64,000 nucleotides of DNA from contig FWWN02000154.1 in NCBI GenBank assembly GCA_900175165.2, positions 62,451 through 126,450 on the forward strand, read 5' to 3'. Position numbers and translations under genes: made by a program. Position 1 is the stretch's first letter; each line of letters opens with the position of its first letter. This document shows, piece after piece, positions 46,697 through 59,614 of this stretch. Source of the stretch: Rhizomucor pusillus. Lineage: Eukaryota; Mucoromycota; Mucoromycetes; Mucorales; Lichtheimiaceae. Under the pieces are notes generated by a model that saw nothing but the letters and a program-made list of their open reading frames with translations, was not told the origin of the DNA and ran no database searches.

Positions 46697-47799
46697 ATGG
46701 CTCGCGTATACTGCTATGCTTCGTCCAACCGTAAGCGCAACCAGTCGTTGCTTGGGAAGAATGACGAACTATCTCATCTGTCCGAGGCTGCGCAAACACC
46801 GTCGCCTGCAAAACCTCAAGACGATTACTCAACCCTCGATGTAACCGCTGTGCCTGGAGCAAGCACCAGCAGCTCGTCTTCTTTGCAAGCTGTGCCTCAG
46901 GCAACGAATACAGCCGAAGATCGTCATTTGGCAACATTACCGGCAATTACGGCGGCATTGCTGCAACAGCAGCAACAACAATACTCAGGTGACCTGGATA
47001 TGATGAGCGCTGTTGCAGCGGTCATGAATTCAATACAACAGCAACAGCAACAACAGCAGCAGGAGCAAGGACAGCATAGTATGTATGAAAAATGCATCCA
47101 ATTCTATTTTCTTAACTGACCGCTGTACCCCCCTTGTATGTAGAGAACATCAGCGAAGATACTGTGCAAGACAAAAAAGGCAAGAAGCCCGAAAATGCGA
47201 CCAATGAATTGATGGAACCGGCTTTGCAGTTACTGGGTCTTGCTCAGGGAGGTGGCAGTGATAGACCGGCATCCGAAGCAACCGCAGCAATCGAAGAGGG
47301 AAAATTGGCCGAAAATCTTGAGACATGCGCAGCTATCGCTGGTGCTCCGAGTGAACCGCAAACTGAGAACAAAAAGCCTCGCGAATGGACAGCCGAAGAA
47401 GATGAACTGCTGGTAGAAGGCATAAGACGATTCGGTTACGGCAGATGGGAAGAAATTGAAACAATAGTACCCGGCCGAACAAGCAAGCAATTAAAGCAGC
47501 GGTGGGATCAATCACTAGCTGCAAAGTATGTCGACAGTGATTGGCTGCAGAGCAAGATAAAGAGCGAAGAAGAACAAGTAACACAGAAAAAGAATGAAGT
47601 CGATTGGAACGAACTTGCACAGAGGTTAACGGAAAAAGCACGCGAAACCAGCAACGGCACAGAAATCTCGCTTGAAACTTTGTTATCGCAAGCTCTTCTT
47701 GAAACTGCTCCCAGCGCAAACTCCTCTAGCGAAGAAAATAAGCAACTTAGTCTCACAGACGCTGCTTTGCTTTTATATGCACATCAGTTGACACAGCAA

Positions 47800-47832
<33 letters not shown>

Positions 47833-48522
47833 GCAACAGCGGCAGCGGCAGCGGCAGCCACGCAACAAGCACCTTCAGGACAAGCAAACGATGCATCTTC
47901 TTCCTTATCCTATCTGCTTCCGAATGCCTTCTCCAGTAACGAACACGCTGTAGTATTGGCGGCAGCGGCAGCCGTGGCCGCTATGGCAGGAAATAACAAC
48001 AACAATAACAATAATGGAGCTGTAAACTCAGGAGGAACAACTCGCCAGAGAACAACACAAGGTCGATATCCTTCTGCGCCTCGAAAACGACGGCGATCTC
48101 ATCCTGCGTTGGCAGATACCCAGTCAGCAGCCATGTCCATTTACGCGTCCTCTGCTCCTATCACCACAAAAATCGATGACCAGATCCAAACTGTCTATCC
48201 CTGTCTATTCCCAGGTTGCGGAAAAACATTTGCCAGACTTTACAATCTTAAGAGCCATTCAAGAACTCACACCGATGACAGACCATTTGTTTGCTCCTTC
48301 TGCCAAGCTGCCTTTGCACGAAACCATGACTTAAAACGCCATTCCAAGATTCACGGTCAAGGCAAACCGTACCAATGTCAAGGCTGCAACAAATACTTTT
48401 CAAGGTAAGTAATATGAGGCAGGCTTATCGACATCAATTGTCTAATCACTTTTTTTTTTAGATTGGATGCACTTAAACGGCACAAAAAGAACCAGCGAAA
48501 CAAACCGGCTTGCATGTTATAG
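46697..48522 (+). CDS. Transcription factor with SANT/Myb domain and C2H2 zinc fingers
   Basis: This is a putative nuclear DNA-binding regulator. ATG 46697 starts MARVYCYASSNRKRNQSLLG. A long Gln/Ala/Ser-rich region follows with poly-Gln tracts encoded by mixed CAA/CAG codons (about 46960-47075 and 47793-47830). The SANT/Myb repeat is REWTAEEDELLVEGIRRFGY, GRWEEIETIVPGRTSKQLKQ, RWDQ (47377-47512), with the three spaced tryptophans. After another Gln/Ala/Asn-rich linker come three C2H2 fingers: YPCLFPGCGKTFARLYNLKS..H, FVCSFCQAAFARNHDLKRHS, and YQCQGCNKYFSR-LDALKRH, the last split by an intron (GTAAGT..TTTTAG). The finger set is of the fungal Msn2/Azf1-like class. Stop TAG 48520-48522. Two introns. 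The exact targets cannot be inferred. Confidence 0.87.
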
Positions 48523-49369
48523 TTTACCTTTTTGGACTCTATCCTTTTATCCCTTTCCCCTCTCGCACGCTCTCTTTCTCTCCCTCTTTCTCTTTAGGCG
48601 CTGAAAATACAAAAAGTAAACTTTGCTAACCAATTCATTGTGTCATGACTTGCCGTTACACTGGATGACGACGCCGTCGTCATCGTACTTCTTTGGAGAC
48701 CCATGCGTTTTGAGAAAAGATAGCTTCAACGTTGGATTCACACAGTACTTTATATTGATATTTAGAATGTATACTGTATTTAAGATATTGTTTTGATACG
48801 AGTAACTACACCGTAGCTCCTCAAGTAGGACAAATAACAATAACAATATTGACCTTGCTATCAACCTTGCACACAGCAAATGAAAGAATTATAGATAAGC
48901 GCCTGACTATTTTCAATGGTCAAAATATTCACATGATTACAAAAGTATATTATTGGTAGTATTACAATTCTCAGAAGCTATAGTTGTTATTCATGCCTGG
49001 ACCTTACACAAGATTTCCAGTTACTAGAATTCATCAAAAAAAGAAAAATCTGGACAGAAATGGCGAAAGTCCCGCCATGCCCCGCAGGAACCCAAAACGT
49101 GGTAACTCAGTCTCCCGCTAATCATATTTTGAGTTCCTGACCATGCTCTATATTGATATTCGCACATGCCATAATTCTGTGGTCGATGAATGTTGAAGTA
49201 ATCTTTGAGAATTTATAATTTTGTTCTCTCTGAAGCTTACGCCCGCAAAAAACTTAAATCCGAGAGATCGGGCGCGAAAAGAACATGTATATAAACAGAC
49301 AATTTAAACATTGGTCTGGTTTTTATCCCATCTTAGAGTACTCCTACATTTTTTTTCATTATACTCACA
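48523..49369. other. Intergenic region upstream of the secreted phosphoesterase
   Basis: 847 bp without a gene. A CT-rich run follows the zinc-finger stop (about 48540-48595) and likely belongs to its 3' UTR. The right end carries the phosphoesterase promoter with a TATA box (separate entry). Confidence 0.5.
49288..49295 (+). promoter_or_regulatory. TATA box of the secreted phosphoesterase gene
   Basis: tatataaa lies 75 bp upstream of the ATG at 49370, a suitable place for a core promoter element. It supports a regulated, probably highly expressible gene. Confidence 0.6.
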
Positions 49370-50592
49370 ATGAAATACAGTCTCTTCTTTGCATTGGCAA
49401 CCCTCGCCACCAGCGCCTTGGCTGCTCCTCACAAGCGCACTGGCAAGAATTTCGATCGCGTCGTCACTATCCTTATGGAAAACCAAAACTTTGAGGCAAT
49501 TGCTGCTGATCCCTACTTTTCGAGCATTGCCGAGAAGCACAATGGTATGTCTGCTGCATATTTCATAGAAGGATAATGCATAGATCTTTTTTTGGTACGG
49601 TATTATTCCTCATGTTGGTATCCATAGGCATTGTATTGACCAACTACAGAGCCTTGACCCATCCTTCCCAACCCAACTATGTAAGTATTCCTTAGATGAT
49701 GTATTTCTTTTATGTGCTATTATCTAACTACCGTCCTCAATTTCAAAAGATTGGCATGACCAGCGGCTCTTACGAAGGATGCCCCGATGATGACAACTGT
49801 GACCTGGACCGCACAAGCATCGCCGACCTCTTGGAAGCCAAGGGACTTACCTGGAAGAACTACGCTGAGGCCTACACTGGTGACTGCAACACTGCTGCGC
49901 GCATCGGCACCTATGCACGCAAGCATACTCCTTTCATGTCTTACGTTGACATCCAAAGCAACCCTGAGCGTTGCGCCAACATTGTCAATGCGGATCAGCT
50001 TGACGAAGATATTGCCAACAACCAAGTCCCTGACTATGTTTTTTACACTCCCGATGTGAGTAAATATTCATGCATTACAGTGCTACGTTTTACAGACTGA
50101 GATTAATCATGTACACATAATTTGCTTTGATAGATGAACAATGATGGCCACGGTAGGTGCAAACATTCAATTAAACTTTGTAGAACAACAGAAGCATAAT
50201 TTCTCACTGATGAGCACACGTGACATAGACACTGATGTCCCCTACTCGTCCAACTGGTTCAAGGGCTGGCTCGAGCCTCGCATTAACCAGACTGCTTTCA
50301 CCAAGAACACTCTTTTCATCCTCACCTGGGACGAGGCTCTCACAAGCTCTCCTACCAACCAGATTTACACTGTCCTTTTTGGTGATGTGATCCAAGTCGC
50401 CGAGGGTTCTGACCGTACCGACGACACACCTTACGATCACTACTCTCTCCTTCGCTCCATTGAAGACAACGTAAGCCTTAATTGCATATCTTAAAGTTCT
50501 CATATATTCATTTGTTTCTCCTCTAGTGGAATCTTGGCACCCTTGGTCGCAGCGACTCTACTGTCAAGCACACTTTCAAGTACAATGTGTAA
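49370..50592 (+). CDS. Secreted acid-phosphatase-like phosphoesterase (PF04185 type)
   Basis: This is an extracellular phosphoesterase of the family that includes fungal acid phosphatase PHOA and bacterial phospholipase C/phosphatases. ATG 49370 opens a signal peptide (MKYSLFFALATLATSALA) ahead of a Lys-Arg site. Family blocks: FDRVVTILMENQNFEAI (metal-binding Glu-Asn), VLTNYRALTHPSQPNYI, GMTSGSYEGCPDDDNCD, SIADLLEAKGLTWKNYAEAY, FMSYVDIQSNPERCANIV, DYVFYTPDMNNDGHDTDV and NTLFILTWDEALTSSP (metal ligands), ending DDTPYDHYSLLRSIEDNW and GRSDSTVKHTF. Codon use is strongly biased to C-ending codons compared with neighbours, which usually marks high expression. Four short introns. Stop TAA 50590-50592. 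The substrate (phosphomonoester or other) is inferred from family only. Confidence 0.9.
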
Positions 50593-51250
50593 CAAGCATG
50601 GTGTGTTATTGACGTAGCAAATCCAGTCGTGCTGCCGGTGTTTTCTTGTTATTTTGTACACATCATATGTACTATCTCCTCCATGATACTTTATACATAT
50701 CAAAATATATCCAAGAACTGAATGACTGCCAAATAGCTGAGAATTACGACTGCCTATGTTCCTGGAGCTTCACGTGAGATTGCAGAAGCCATATTCCGCG
50801 TGCACTCTTTCGGACGAGGCAAACTAAAGTACGGAACTAATTACGCATTAAAAAGCTATATACAGAGTTAGAGGGACCGACTTGAAAGCTTAATATGCTA
50901 TCAGAACTCATTGATTTGTAAGGACCAAAAACTCCAGGTGAAGGCATTTATGCTTCTGCTGCGCTCCTGCTGCGCTGAGCAGAGGAGGAACACGTCTATT
51001 CTCAAAAGCGCGTTCGAAACGTGGAACTCCGACGGGGAAGTTTGCGAGTTCAGGGCGAAAGGCAGAGTGTAAAGTTTGGGTCCTTTCTCTTCCTGCAGAC
51101 ATCTGGTCCCTTTAAAGGCCAATTCCTTTCCCCCTTGTACTTATTCTTTTCAAACACTTTCGGCCGTTTCGACCGACCGTTTGTACATAAACTCAGGGCA
51201 GCTAAACTTAATCACCCTAATCTCGACACCCCAACCCACCTTGTCACGAA
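50593..51250. other. Intergenic region between phosphoesterase and XMAP215 gene
   Basis: 658 bp with nothing recognisable as a gene. It must hold the phosphoesterase 3' UTR and the XMAP215 promoter. A cttctgctgcgctcctgctgcgctgagc stretch near 50953-50980 contains a tandem gctgcgct-like repeat. No TATA box near the XMAP215 start. Confidence 0.45.
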
Positions 51251-54200
51251 ATGGACGGCAGCGGCGATCAGGAAGACTTTAAATCTCTTGCAGTCGCTGA
51301 TAGATTGCAGCACAAGGTGAATAAATAAGTGCCATATCAAATAAAAACAGGCATACGTAAAGAGAGGACACCTGCTGACGTAAAGTCGCATAGCTCTGGA
51401 AAGCGCGTGTGTCTGCATATGAGGAGCTCACGAGCCTGTTTCGAAAAACGGATAACGATTCCGACTTTTACGCATATGAAGGTCACCTAAAAAAAATCGC
51501 CACAGATGCCAACGCCGTCGCTCAGGAGGCCGGTCTAAATGCTATCTATGAATATGTAAATAATGCACCTAATGCAGCAAGGTGAGAGAGACAGACTTGC
51601 AGCCATTGTAGGCTATCTTTTTACCCTAATGCATTGTTTCTCTTTTTGAAGCACCCGCGAAAACGTCGTGCCTGCTTTGGTGGAGAAATGTCTTGGAGCT
51701 ATGAAAGCTGGCACAAAGCAAAAGGCGACGGATATCATATTGCTATATGCCGAGATCGACACTCCTGATCCGGTGGTGGTACGTATTTCAACAAGAATGT
51801 CTCGAGTACCTTTAATGTAACCAAACGTTACAGGAACTCGTCATACCAGGCCTAAGTGCAAAGCAACCAAAAGTTGTTACCCAGACAACCGTCGTCTTGA
51901 AAGAACTAGTGAGGTACAAACTGTGCCATTGTAAAAGTTATGCAAAAAGCAATATATTGACAAGAAACGTTCTAGGAATTTCGGTACCAAGCATGTCAAT
52001 CCGAAACCTCTTCTGAAAAGGATACCCAACCTATTCGGTCATACTGACAAGAATGTCCGAGCCGAGGTTTGTTGCTTATATGAATTTAAATGGAGATAAT
52101 GGATATTAAATATTTTTATGCATAGGCCTCAGCAATGACGGTCGAACTGTATCGGTGGCTCGGTCCAGCTATTCAACCATCGCTCTCCGATTTGAAACCT
52201 GTACAGGTCAAAGATCTCGAAGAGGCAATCTCTAAACTTCCTCCTGGCAAAGCTACTCCAGAGAGGTTGCTGCGATCAGAACAAGCAGCCGCCGCCGAAA
52301 CTGCAGCAAATGAGGTGGAAATGGGTCCGTGAAAACTGCCAACAACTAGATTGAAGCAAATGCTCATATTAAAAGATACATAGACGATGCACAAGATGGC
52401 GAGGATGGCGGTGACGGCGGCGAAGCTATGGATGCAGAGCCGGTCGACCCTTACGACCTAGCAGATCCAGTTGATATCACAGCAAAGCTCCCAGGAAACT
52501 TTTACGAATTATTAGCATCAAAAAAATGGCAAGAAAGAAGAGAGGCTCTCGATGCTTTGCTTGAAGCTGCAAAGACTCCACGTATCATGGATAAAGACTA
52601 CTCTGAATTGATGGGTGCGTTAGCAAAGGTAGGCGGCGCGCTGAAAATGGGAATTCTATATTCCTAACCTTCTGTATTCTCGCAGCGCATAAACGATACC
52701 AACATATTGCTAGTTGGTACAGCGGCCAACTGTATAGAATTGATTGCCCAGGGATTACGGCAAGATTTTGGGAAATATAAAGGCATAGTAAGTAGAATCC
52801 TATCCCGGTTTACGAATACAAACTGAAGTTATCTTGCAAATAAGGTTGCGTCGCCTATGACGGAGAAACTCAAGGAACGAAAACCAGCGATCCTTGAGCA
52901 GTTATCCAACGGTTTAAATGCAGTCTTTGCTTCCGTGCCGCTGACAGACATCTTTGAAGATATCAGTGTCGGTGTCAAACACAAGAACCCGCAAGTCCGT
53001 GGACAAATTGTCAAGTTGCTGACCCGTAGACTTAAAGAAATCAAAATCGCACCTGGCAAAAGTGAATACAAAGCATTGTCGGAAATGATGCTTAAAACTC
53101 TCGATGACGCTGATGGCAACACTCGTGAAGCGGGTGCAGAAGGATTGGGAACTCTCATGAAAGTTGTGGGCGAAAAAGCTCTTTCTCCTTACCTCGAAGG
53201 TTTGGATGATATCAAGATGGGTAAAATCAAGGAAGCATGTGAGAAAGCAGAAGTAAAAGCGAAGGCTGCTCCTGTGAAAAAACCAGCTCCTGCTCCGCCT
53301 AAAAAGGTGAGCAAATTAGAGATACGCTGTTCGAAAGTGGATGAACTAACCGTCAACGTAGGCTGCACCTCCGAAACCTGCAGCAAAGAAGCCGCCGCAA
53401 CAACTGCCGCCCAAGGCAGAACCTATGGATGAAGGCATGGCACCTGCTCCCTCCCTCAGTCCTCCAAAACGTAAGCCTGTTGCTAAATTGGCTGGTGCAA
53501 ATGCCAAGAAGCCTACATTGTCCTCATCTCGTCCAAAACCTACCGCTGCTGCTGCCGCTGCCGGGGGAGGAGCAGCAGCTCCAAAGAAGGCAGCAAAGTT
53601 ACCCCCACCGAGCGGTCCGGAAGAAGTACGTTACAAATTCTCTGCCGAGGACGCTGAAGCACGAGTTACTGAAGTTATCCCGGAAAATGTTTGGAACGAT
53701 TTCGCTCAAAGCCAATGGAAAGTTCGGTTAGCAGCCATGGATGCACTCTACCAGCACTTTGATGGCATGGATCCAATCTCTACTGAGCCAGAGCTTGTCT
53801 TCCGCGCTCTTTCCAAGAAGCCTGGTTGGAAAGAAATGAACTTCCAAGTCATGGGCAAACTCTTTGGTGTGATGCAGCTTTTGGCCACGAAATGCTCCAA
53901 CTTTTCAAAATCTTGCGTTGCAATTGGAAACCAAGGTAAGCCTACAAATCTGGGCAGATTCATACTTGAAAGTCTCATGCTCGTTTAGTGTTGGTCGAAA
54001 AGCTTGGCGACATCAAACTCAAAAAGCCTGCAGCCGAATGCTTGACAGTTTTCGCTGAAAAGACGTCATTGCAATTTGTGTTCTCGCTGTCTTATCCAGT
54101 ACTTCGAAGTGCAAAATCGCCCAAAGTCTTGGCAGATTCATTGACATGGATGCATTCAATGCTGATGGATTTCGGCATCGCTGGTCTTCAGGTGCACGAT

Positions 54201-57200
54201 CTCATTAATTTTCTAAAGTTTGCTCTCTCCAACACCAATGCGTCTGTGCGTACAAGCGCTGTTACTGTCCTAGGTGCATTGCGCATGTATATCGGTCCAG
54301 GTATGTCAAATTCATCTATCGCCAATTGTTAAATTTCTCATGTGCTCTTTTCATTAAATTGCGCAGAGGTCAAATCATTCGTGCAGGATGTTTCACCAGC
54401 ATTGATGGCAAACATTGAAGCTGAATTTGACAAGGTAGCACAAATGGAGCCTCCACAGCCTACCAAAGCACCGGTAAAACTTATATAGCCAATGTACGCT
54501 GATAAGCCGTCCGTTACCAACTGCTTCTCCGTAGGTTGCCGCGTCTGCTTCTGCGTCTGATGCAGTAGAGTCTCTCTTCCCTCGCGTTGACATCTCGGGA
54601 CAACTGGCCAAAGTTGCTGCGCAGTGTAATGACTCTAATTGGAAAATCCGGAAAGAAGGTCTCGATAAGGTTGTCGCTATTATCGAGAGTGCAAACAAAA
54701 GAATCAAACCAACCTTGGGTATGTACTTCATCTTACGATATCCATATGCACTGGTTCTTAATTTTGTATGCGATATATAGGCGAGTTCCCTGGTGTATTA
54801 AAGCAGCGATTGAATGATAGCAATAAGAACCTCCAGATACAGGCCTTGGACATCGCTGGTCAGATTGCTGCTGCAATGGGCAAACCATTTGAAAAGTATT
54901 TGAAGCCTTTGACTGGACCTGTGACAGCAGCTTTGGGCGATAACAAGGCAAACGTGCGAGCTGCTGGTGTTTCCACACTGGAGCATTTCCGCAAGGAATG
55001 TGGTCTAGATGGAATGATACCATCCTTCGGTGCAAGTCTTGCTGCAGACGCTCCTACTTTGCGTAAAGAACTCCTTGCTTGGCTCGCAGAAAACTTCAAG
55101 GAAGGCTCTGCGGTCGAATCAGTTGATCTGTCACCAATGGTATCACCATTGCTTTCTTGCTTACAGGACAGAAATGCGGAGGTGCGAAAATCGGCGCAAG
55201 CTTGCTTACCAGCCGTCATTGCAAGCGCTGGATACGAGGCTGTTGTTAACAAAGCCGGAGACCTGAAGGGCGCTCAACGTCAAGCTGTCATGCCAATTAT
55301 CGAGGCCAACAGAGGTGCAGCCGCTGCTACTGCTACAGCTGCGTCAGCCGCAACCAATCAACCGTCCGCTCCTTCAAAGCAGCCCGGCTCAATGGGTGCT
55401 CAATCATCAGAGAACGCCGCCGAAGATAAGCCGTCGTCAATCGGCCGTACAAAGGTACTACGCAGAAAACCCGGTCTCCAGCCTCCTCGTCCAGTTTCTT
55501 CCGGCACCGCATCTCCTGCGGCAACATCCGCGCCAGCTGCAGCCTCATCCGATCAAGCGCAGGCTCCTGTGCTGACAAAAGATGGTCGTGCAAAGCAGAT
55601 TCGTGCCAAAAAGGAGATCCGATGGCAATTTGACATACCTCGATCTGATATCATTGATGCGTTGCGAGCATCATGTGAGGGCAACATCAACGTGGAGATA
55701 CTGAACTTGCTATTTAGTACCAGCCAATACGCTGAGCGTGATCGATTGAATGGATTAACTTTGCTGGACGAATGCTTGGCAAATCCGGAAATCTCGATGA
55801 GCAAATACAATGTAGACTTTGCAGACCTTAAACTTCGATATATCGCCAATGCAGACTTGATTTTCAAGTACCTCACCTTACGATTCTTCGACACGAACAC
55901 AAGCATGCTTATCAAATGCCTCGATCTCACTCAACATCTCGTAACCGTCATGGATGAAGAAAGCTATCACCTAACAGAATACGAAGCAGTCTCATTCTTA
56001 CCATACCTGATCAACAAGGTAAGATCTTTGTATGATTGCAGGTTTAAATCTAGAAGCTTTTGGTTGACGATGTGATTATCAGATTGGCGATCCAAAAGAA
56101 GTGATGCGAACAAGGATAAGAAACATTCTCAAGTCATTTTGCCGGATCTATCCTGCCAGCAAGCTTTTCAATTATTTGCTGGATTCGGCCGCCAACTCTA
56201 AGAACGCGAAAGCCCGAGCAGAATGCTTAGAAGAAGTCGGTGCTCTTATTCAAAGAAATGGAGTGTCTATCATGCTACCGAACAAGTCGCTTCCGTTGAT
56301 TGCTACTCACATCGGCGATCGCGACGCTGGTGTAAGAAACGCTGCTCTGAATGCCATCGCACAAGCGTATATCTTGATGGGCGACTCTGTCATGCAGCAT
56401 GTCAGTCGTATTGGAGAAAAGGAAAAGGGCATGCTGGAAGAAAGACTCAAGGTAGGTTAAAGATTGCTGTTAAAACTCTGTAAATGATACTCACAGCGAT
56501 TTAGCGAACAAAACCATCAGCGAGCGTCATTGCTGAAAAGGAAGCCAGGGCACAGCAAGAAGCAGAGGCAATGGAAGTTGATGAGTTTCCTACGGTCAGT
56601 CAATTACCGAGACTTCCCCGTCCATCACACGGAAAGCCTCGTTCTATTCCACAACCATCTTCTGTGCAACGAACGTATGCACCTCCAGCTCCTGAGCCGA
56701 TGGAAGATGTTACGGATGATTATGGTAATCGCATGAATGAGAATGCTGGAATGGCTGGTATCAGCGAACCCCGAACTCTGCCTGGCCCACCATCGATGCG
56801 CCAACCTCGATCATCCACGCAACATGCGTTCCAACAAGCTGTGCAAGAAGATCGTCGTGATTACGTTGTTGATTATCTGATTGCACAGATAACTAACGGC
56901 GACCCGCAGCCGAGCATCGAAGCACTCAAACAACTAGACAAGTTGTTAAATTCCAAACCTGAATTGATCCTTCCCGATATCGAGCCACTGATCAACGCCA
57001 TCACTTTGCAAGTTCGGCTAGCATACTCAACTGTAGATGGACGTTCTCCCGCGATAACTCGTCTATGCAAACATCTTGTCAATGCGCTCGTGCTACTCTT
57101 CTCCAACAAAGATCTGGCTGGTGCTGTCTCACTGGATGCATTACATCATCTGCTGGAGGAACTGGCCCATAGGCTGCTGGATCAAAAGATGCTTTCTATG

Positions 57201-58698
57201 GAATCTGGACCGCAGCTCTCGAAGGCACTCAACGTCGCAATGGTTAAAGTACTAGAAAACAGCCAGCGTAACCTCACATTCAGGTATATCGAAAAAGGGT
57301 AAATTTCATGAATAATCTACTCAAAACTCATGTAGTGCGCTGTTAACTATCCTGAGTAACTGCGCTGCGGGACTTCGGCCTGGCGATTCCCCTACAGCAA
57401 AAGAAACGCGATATACAGAGTTGACCATGAAGTGCTTGTGGAAGCTGGCAAAGACGGTTCAGGACAATCTTCGGAGCGGTATATTGAACCCGGATGAACT
57501 GCTGTTTGATGTCAACAGGTTCTTTATCACGACGCCACCAGCAGAATGGAAGCGACGCGCAGCCGAGAACGTACCTTTGGGAGAAATGCCTCTACGAACC
57601 GTAAAAACCTTACTGCTCGAGCTTGTCAATGGTCTGGGAGACTCAATTTTCAGCCATTTGACATTGATTGAAAACCCACAAGCTAGCAGCGTTTATCCAT
57701 ACTTGCATCATATGCTTGAAGCGTGTCGCAAGAGAGAGCGGAATCAACAAGCGCAACAGCAAGTACGCGAGGAACAGCAGCAGCGGTACTCGATGCACTC
57801 ACAAGGCACCATGCTCAGTCGACCTTCATCCATGTCGTCGAATGGTATGGTACGTTCGATATCTATCAGCTCGTTTCCATCAACAGATCATCCTGCAAAC
57901 AATTCGATACCCTCTCCACCACCGCCTCCATATTCTGCCTTACCTGAAAACACGACCGTACAGCCAATGCAAGTTGACGAGCCTGCAGGCGATAGACCGA
58001 TATCGGATTACGAGATGAATAACATGTTGACGCAGATATTCGTCAAGATTGGTACACGTGAGCAAACAAAGCAGGTGAGACGAATTGTACTGTGATTCTA
58101 GCAACAATTTGACTCATTATGTGCGTTTGCAGGGCATCATTGAGCTATACGAATTCCAAAAGAAATATCCAACGGCCGAAAGCAAAGTAAATGCATATTT
58201 AAGCCAGACGGGAACATATTTCCAGAGCTACATTCGGCGTGGTTTGAGCAATCTGGCTGCAGAAGACAATGAATTGCGGCAGAATGTACAGACGACACCT
58301 CCTAGTGTTCCTAGTACTCCCACAACCGTTACTTCACATGTACTTTCTTCACCAACTACAGCGACACACAACACAGACCAAGGAAGCTACCCTTCCTCGT
58401 CCTCACCTAGAAACCATTCCCCTCCACTTGTATCCTCGTCTCCAACACTTCAAGAACAACAACAACAGAAACAGCAGCAGCAGTCCCAGCAACAGCAATA
58501 TCGGCAGTCCTTTGATATAAACAGACTATCGTCCACTCCAGGTGTAAGGACGAGCATACATGCAGGTAAGATAATATCCATCCATGAAGTTTGAGAGGAT
58601 ATTTTCTTAAGCGGATATATTTTGTAGATGATGCAAGCGAAATCAAACAGAGACTGTTACGCTTGAAACAAAAGTTTGGTGGAAAACAAGGAAATTAG
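51251..58698 (+). CDS. XMAP215/CKAP5-family microtubule polymerase with five TOG domains
   Basis: This is a tubulin-binding polymerase at microtubule plus ends and spindle poles, roughly 2,100 residues. ATG 51251 gives MDGSGDQEDFKSLAVADRLQ joined to HKLWKARVSAYEELTSLF, the start of TOG1 (51260-52290). TOG2 spans about 52470-53260 (KKWQERREALDALLEAAKTP). A Pro/Ala/Lys-rich linker follows. TOG3 spans 53620-54440 (QWKVRLAAMDALYQHF), TOG4 54580-55310 (SNWKIRKEGLDKVVAIIE), another Ala/Pro linker, then TOG5 55600-56460 (IRWQFDIPRSDIIDALRA). A helical region at 56830-57740 matches the cryptic sixth TOG of animal CKAP5. The C-terminal helical segment (ISDYEMNNMLTQIFVKIG, SKVNAYLSQTG, 58010-58250) corresponds to the TACC-binding end, followed by a Ser/Pro/Gln-rich tail and QRLLRLKQKFGG. 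About fifteen introns. Stop TAG 58696-58698. Yeast Stu2 and Alp14 have only two TOG domains; this is the long form. Confidence 0.94.
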
Positions 58699-59047
58699 TC
58701 ACTATTGAACATAATAAATCAAATGCTATATATATACATCTCCTCTCAATTATTAAATCAGGATGATTAGTCTCCATATGATAAAAGACAAGAGAGCTTG
58801 ATGTCTGATTGTTGTGATAGCCATCTAGCAATTATCTATATTTCCACGTTTATTACATGTAGACTAATAATACAGGAATACTTTAAAATTCAATGGTTCC
58901 AAGGGTCATCTGAGCAGCAGTGATCTATTAAAAACGTAAGGATATTCATGCATTTACTCGGAAAAAAAGGAATGGACTCGTTTTATTCAAACGCAAGAAT
59001 GGATCGAGGTTGGCAGATTAGTAGTGGCTGGTATGTTAATAAGATCA
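58699..59047. other. Convergent intergenic region
   Basis: 349 bp between two converging genes, AT-rich, with several AATAAA-like signals on both strands (for example aacataataaatcaa near 58709). No gene seen. Confidence 0.5.
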
Positions 59048-59527
59048 TTAAAGGAAAACTGCAGCCACGACAGCGAGAATAGCAATGGCCAATGAATTTT
59101 GCTTAAAATGGTTATCAGAAAGCATGGCACGCTGAGCACTGTTAGGGGTAGCAGTAGCGCTCTGAGCCACGGAACCGGAGACAGACGCGGAGGGATGGAT
59201 AGACAATGAGGTGGCGGCCCTCGTGGCGTCGGTGGGAGAAGCTGTGGGAGAAGGTGCAGAGGTGTATGATACAGAAGTAGGCCAATGGTCTTGAATACAT
59301 CCGGAGAAGCAGCTTTCATCGCCCCGACAGTTTTGGATGCAGCTTTGAGTGGTTTCGACTAAAAAAAGGGTTAACGGCCTGGGCGACGGATCCATATTGT
59401 GCTAAATGTACTGACCGCATTTGGACAAGCAGCCTGTATCGGAAGGACTACAGTTGCAGCCTTGTCCGACAACAGCCTGGATAAGAGCAAGGAATGCAAA
59501 GAAGACAAACAAAAGTCCTTGACGCAT
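59048..59527 (-). CDS. Small secreted cysteine-rich protein, probably GPI-anchored
   Basis: A short surface or secreted protein of about 143 residues of unknown function. ATG 59527 opens a signal peptide (RQGLLFVFFAFLALIQAVVG). The mature start is cysteine-dense: QGCNCSPSDTGCLSKC, intron (GTCAGT..TTTTAG), then VETTQSCIQNCRGDESCFSG and CIQDHW. This gives about nine cysteines in 45 residues, suggesting a compact disulfide module. A Ser/Thr/Ala/Pro-rich stretch (likely O-mannosylated) leads to a hydrophobic end (SLAIAILAVVAAVFL), a good GPI signal. Stop TAA 59048-59050. I do not recognise a named family; cell-wall or effector-like roles are possible but unproven. A TATA box lies about 90 bp upstream. 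Confidence 0.85.
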
Positions 59528-59614
59528 GATGATGAGGGAGAAGTAGAATGCAGATAGGGAAGAAGAGAAGAGAAGCAAAAAGCGTTGACATCCATTAACG
59601 TCTCTTTTTACGCC

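Noticed and set aside
47038..47062. CAA/CAG repeats as an unstable expansion locus
   Set aside because: The tracts are interrupted by mixed codons and lie in frame within Gln-rich linkers of a transcription factor, a common feature of such proteins.
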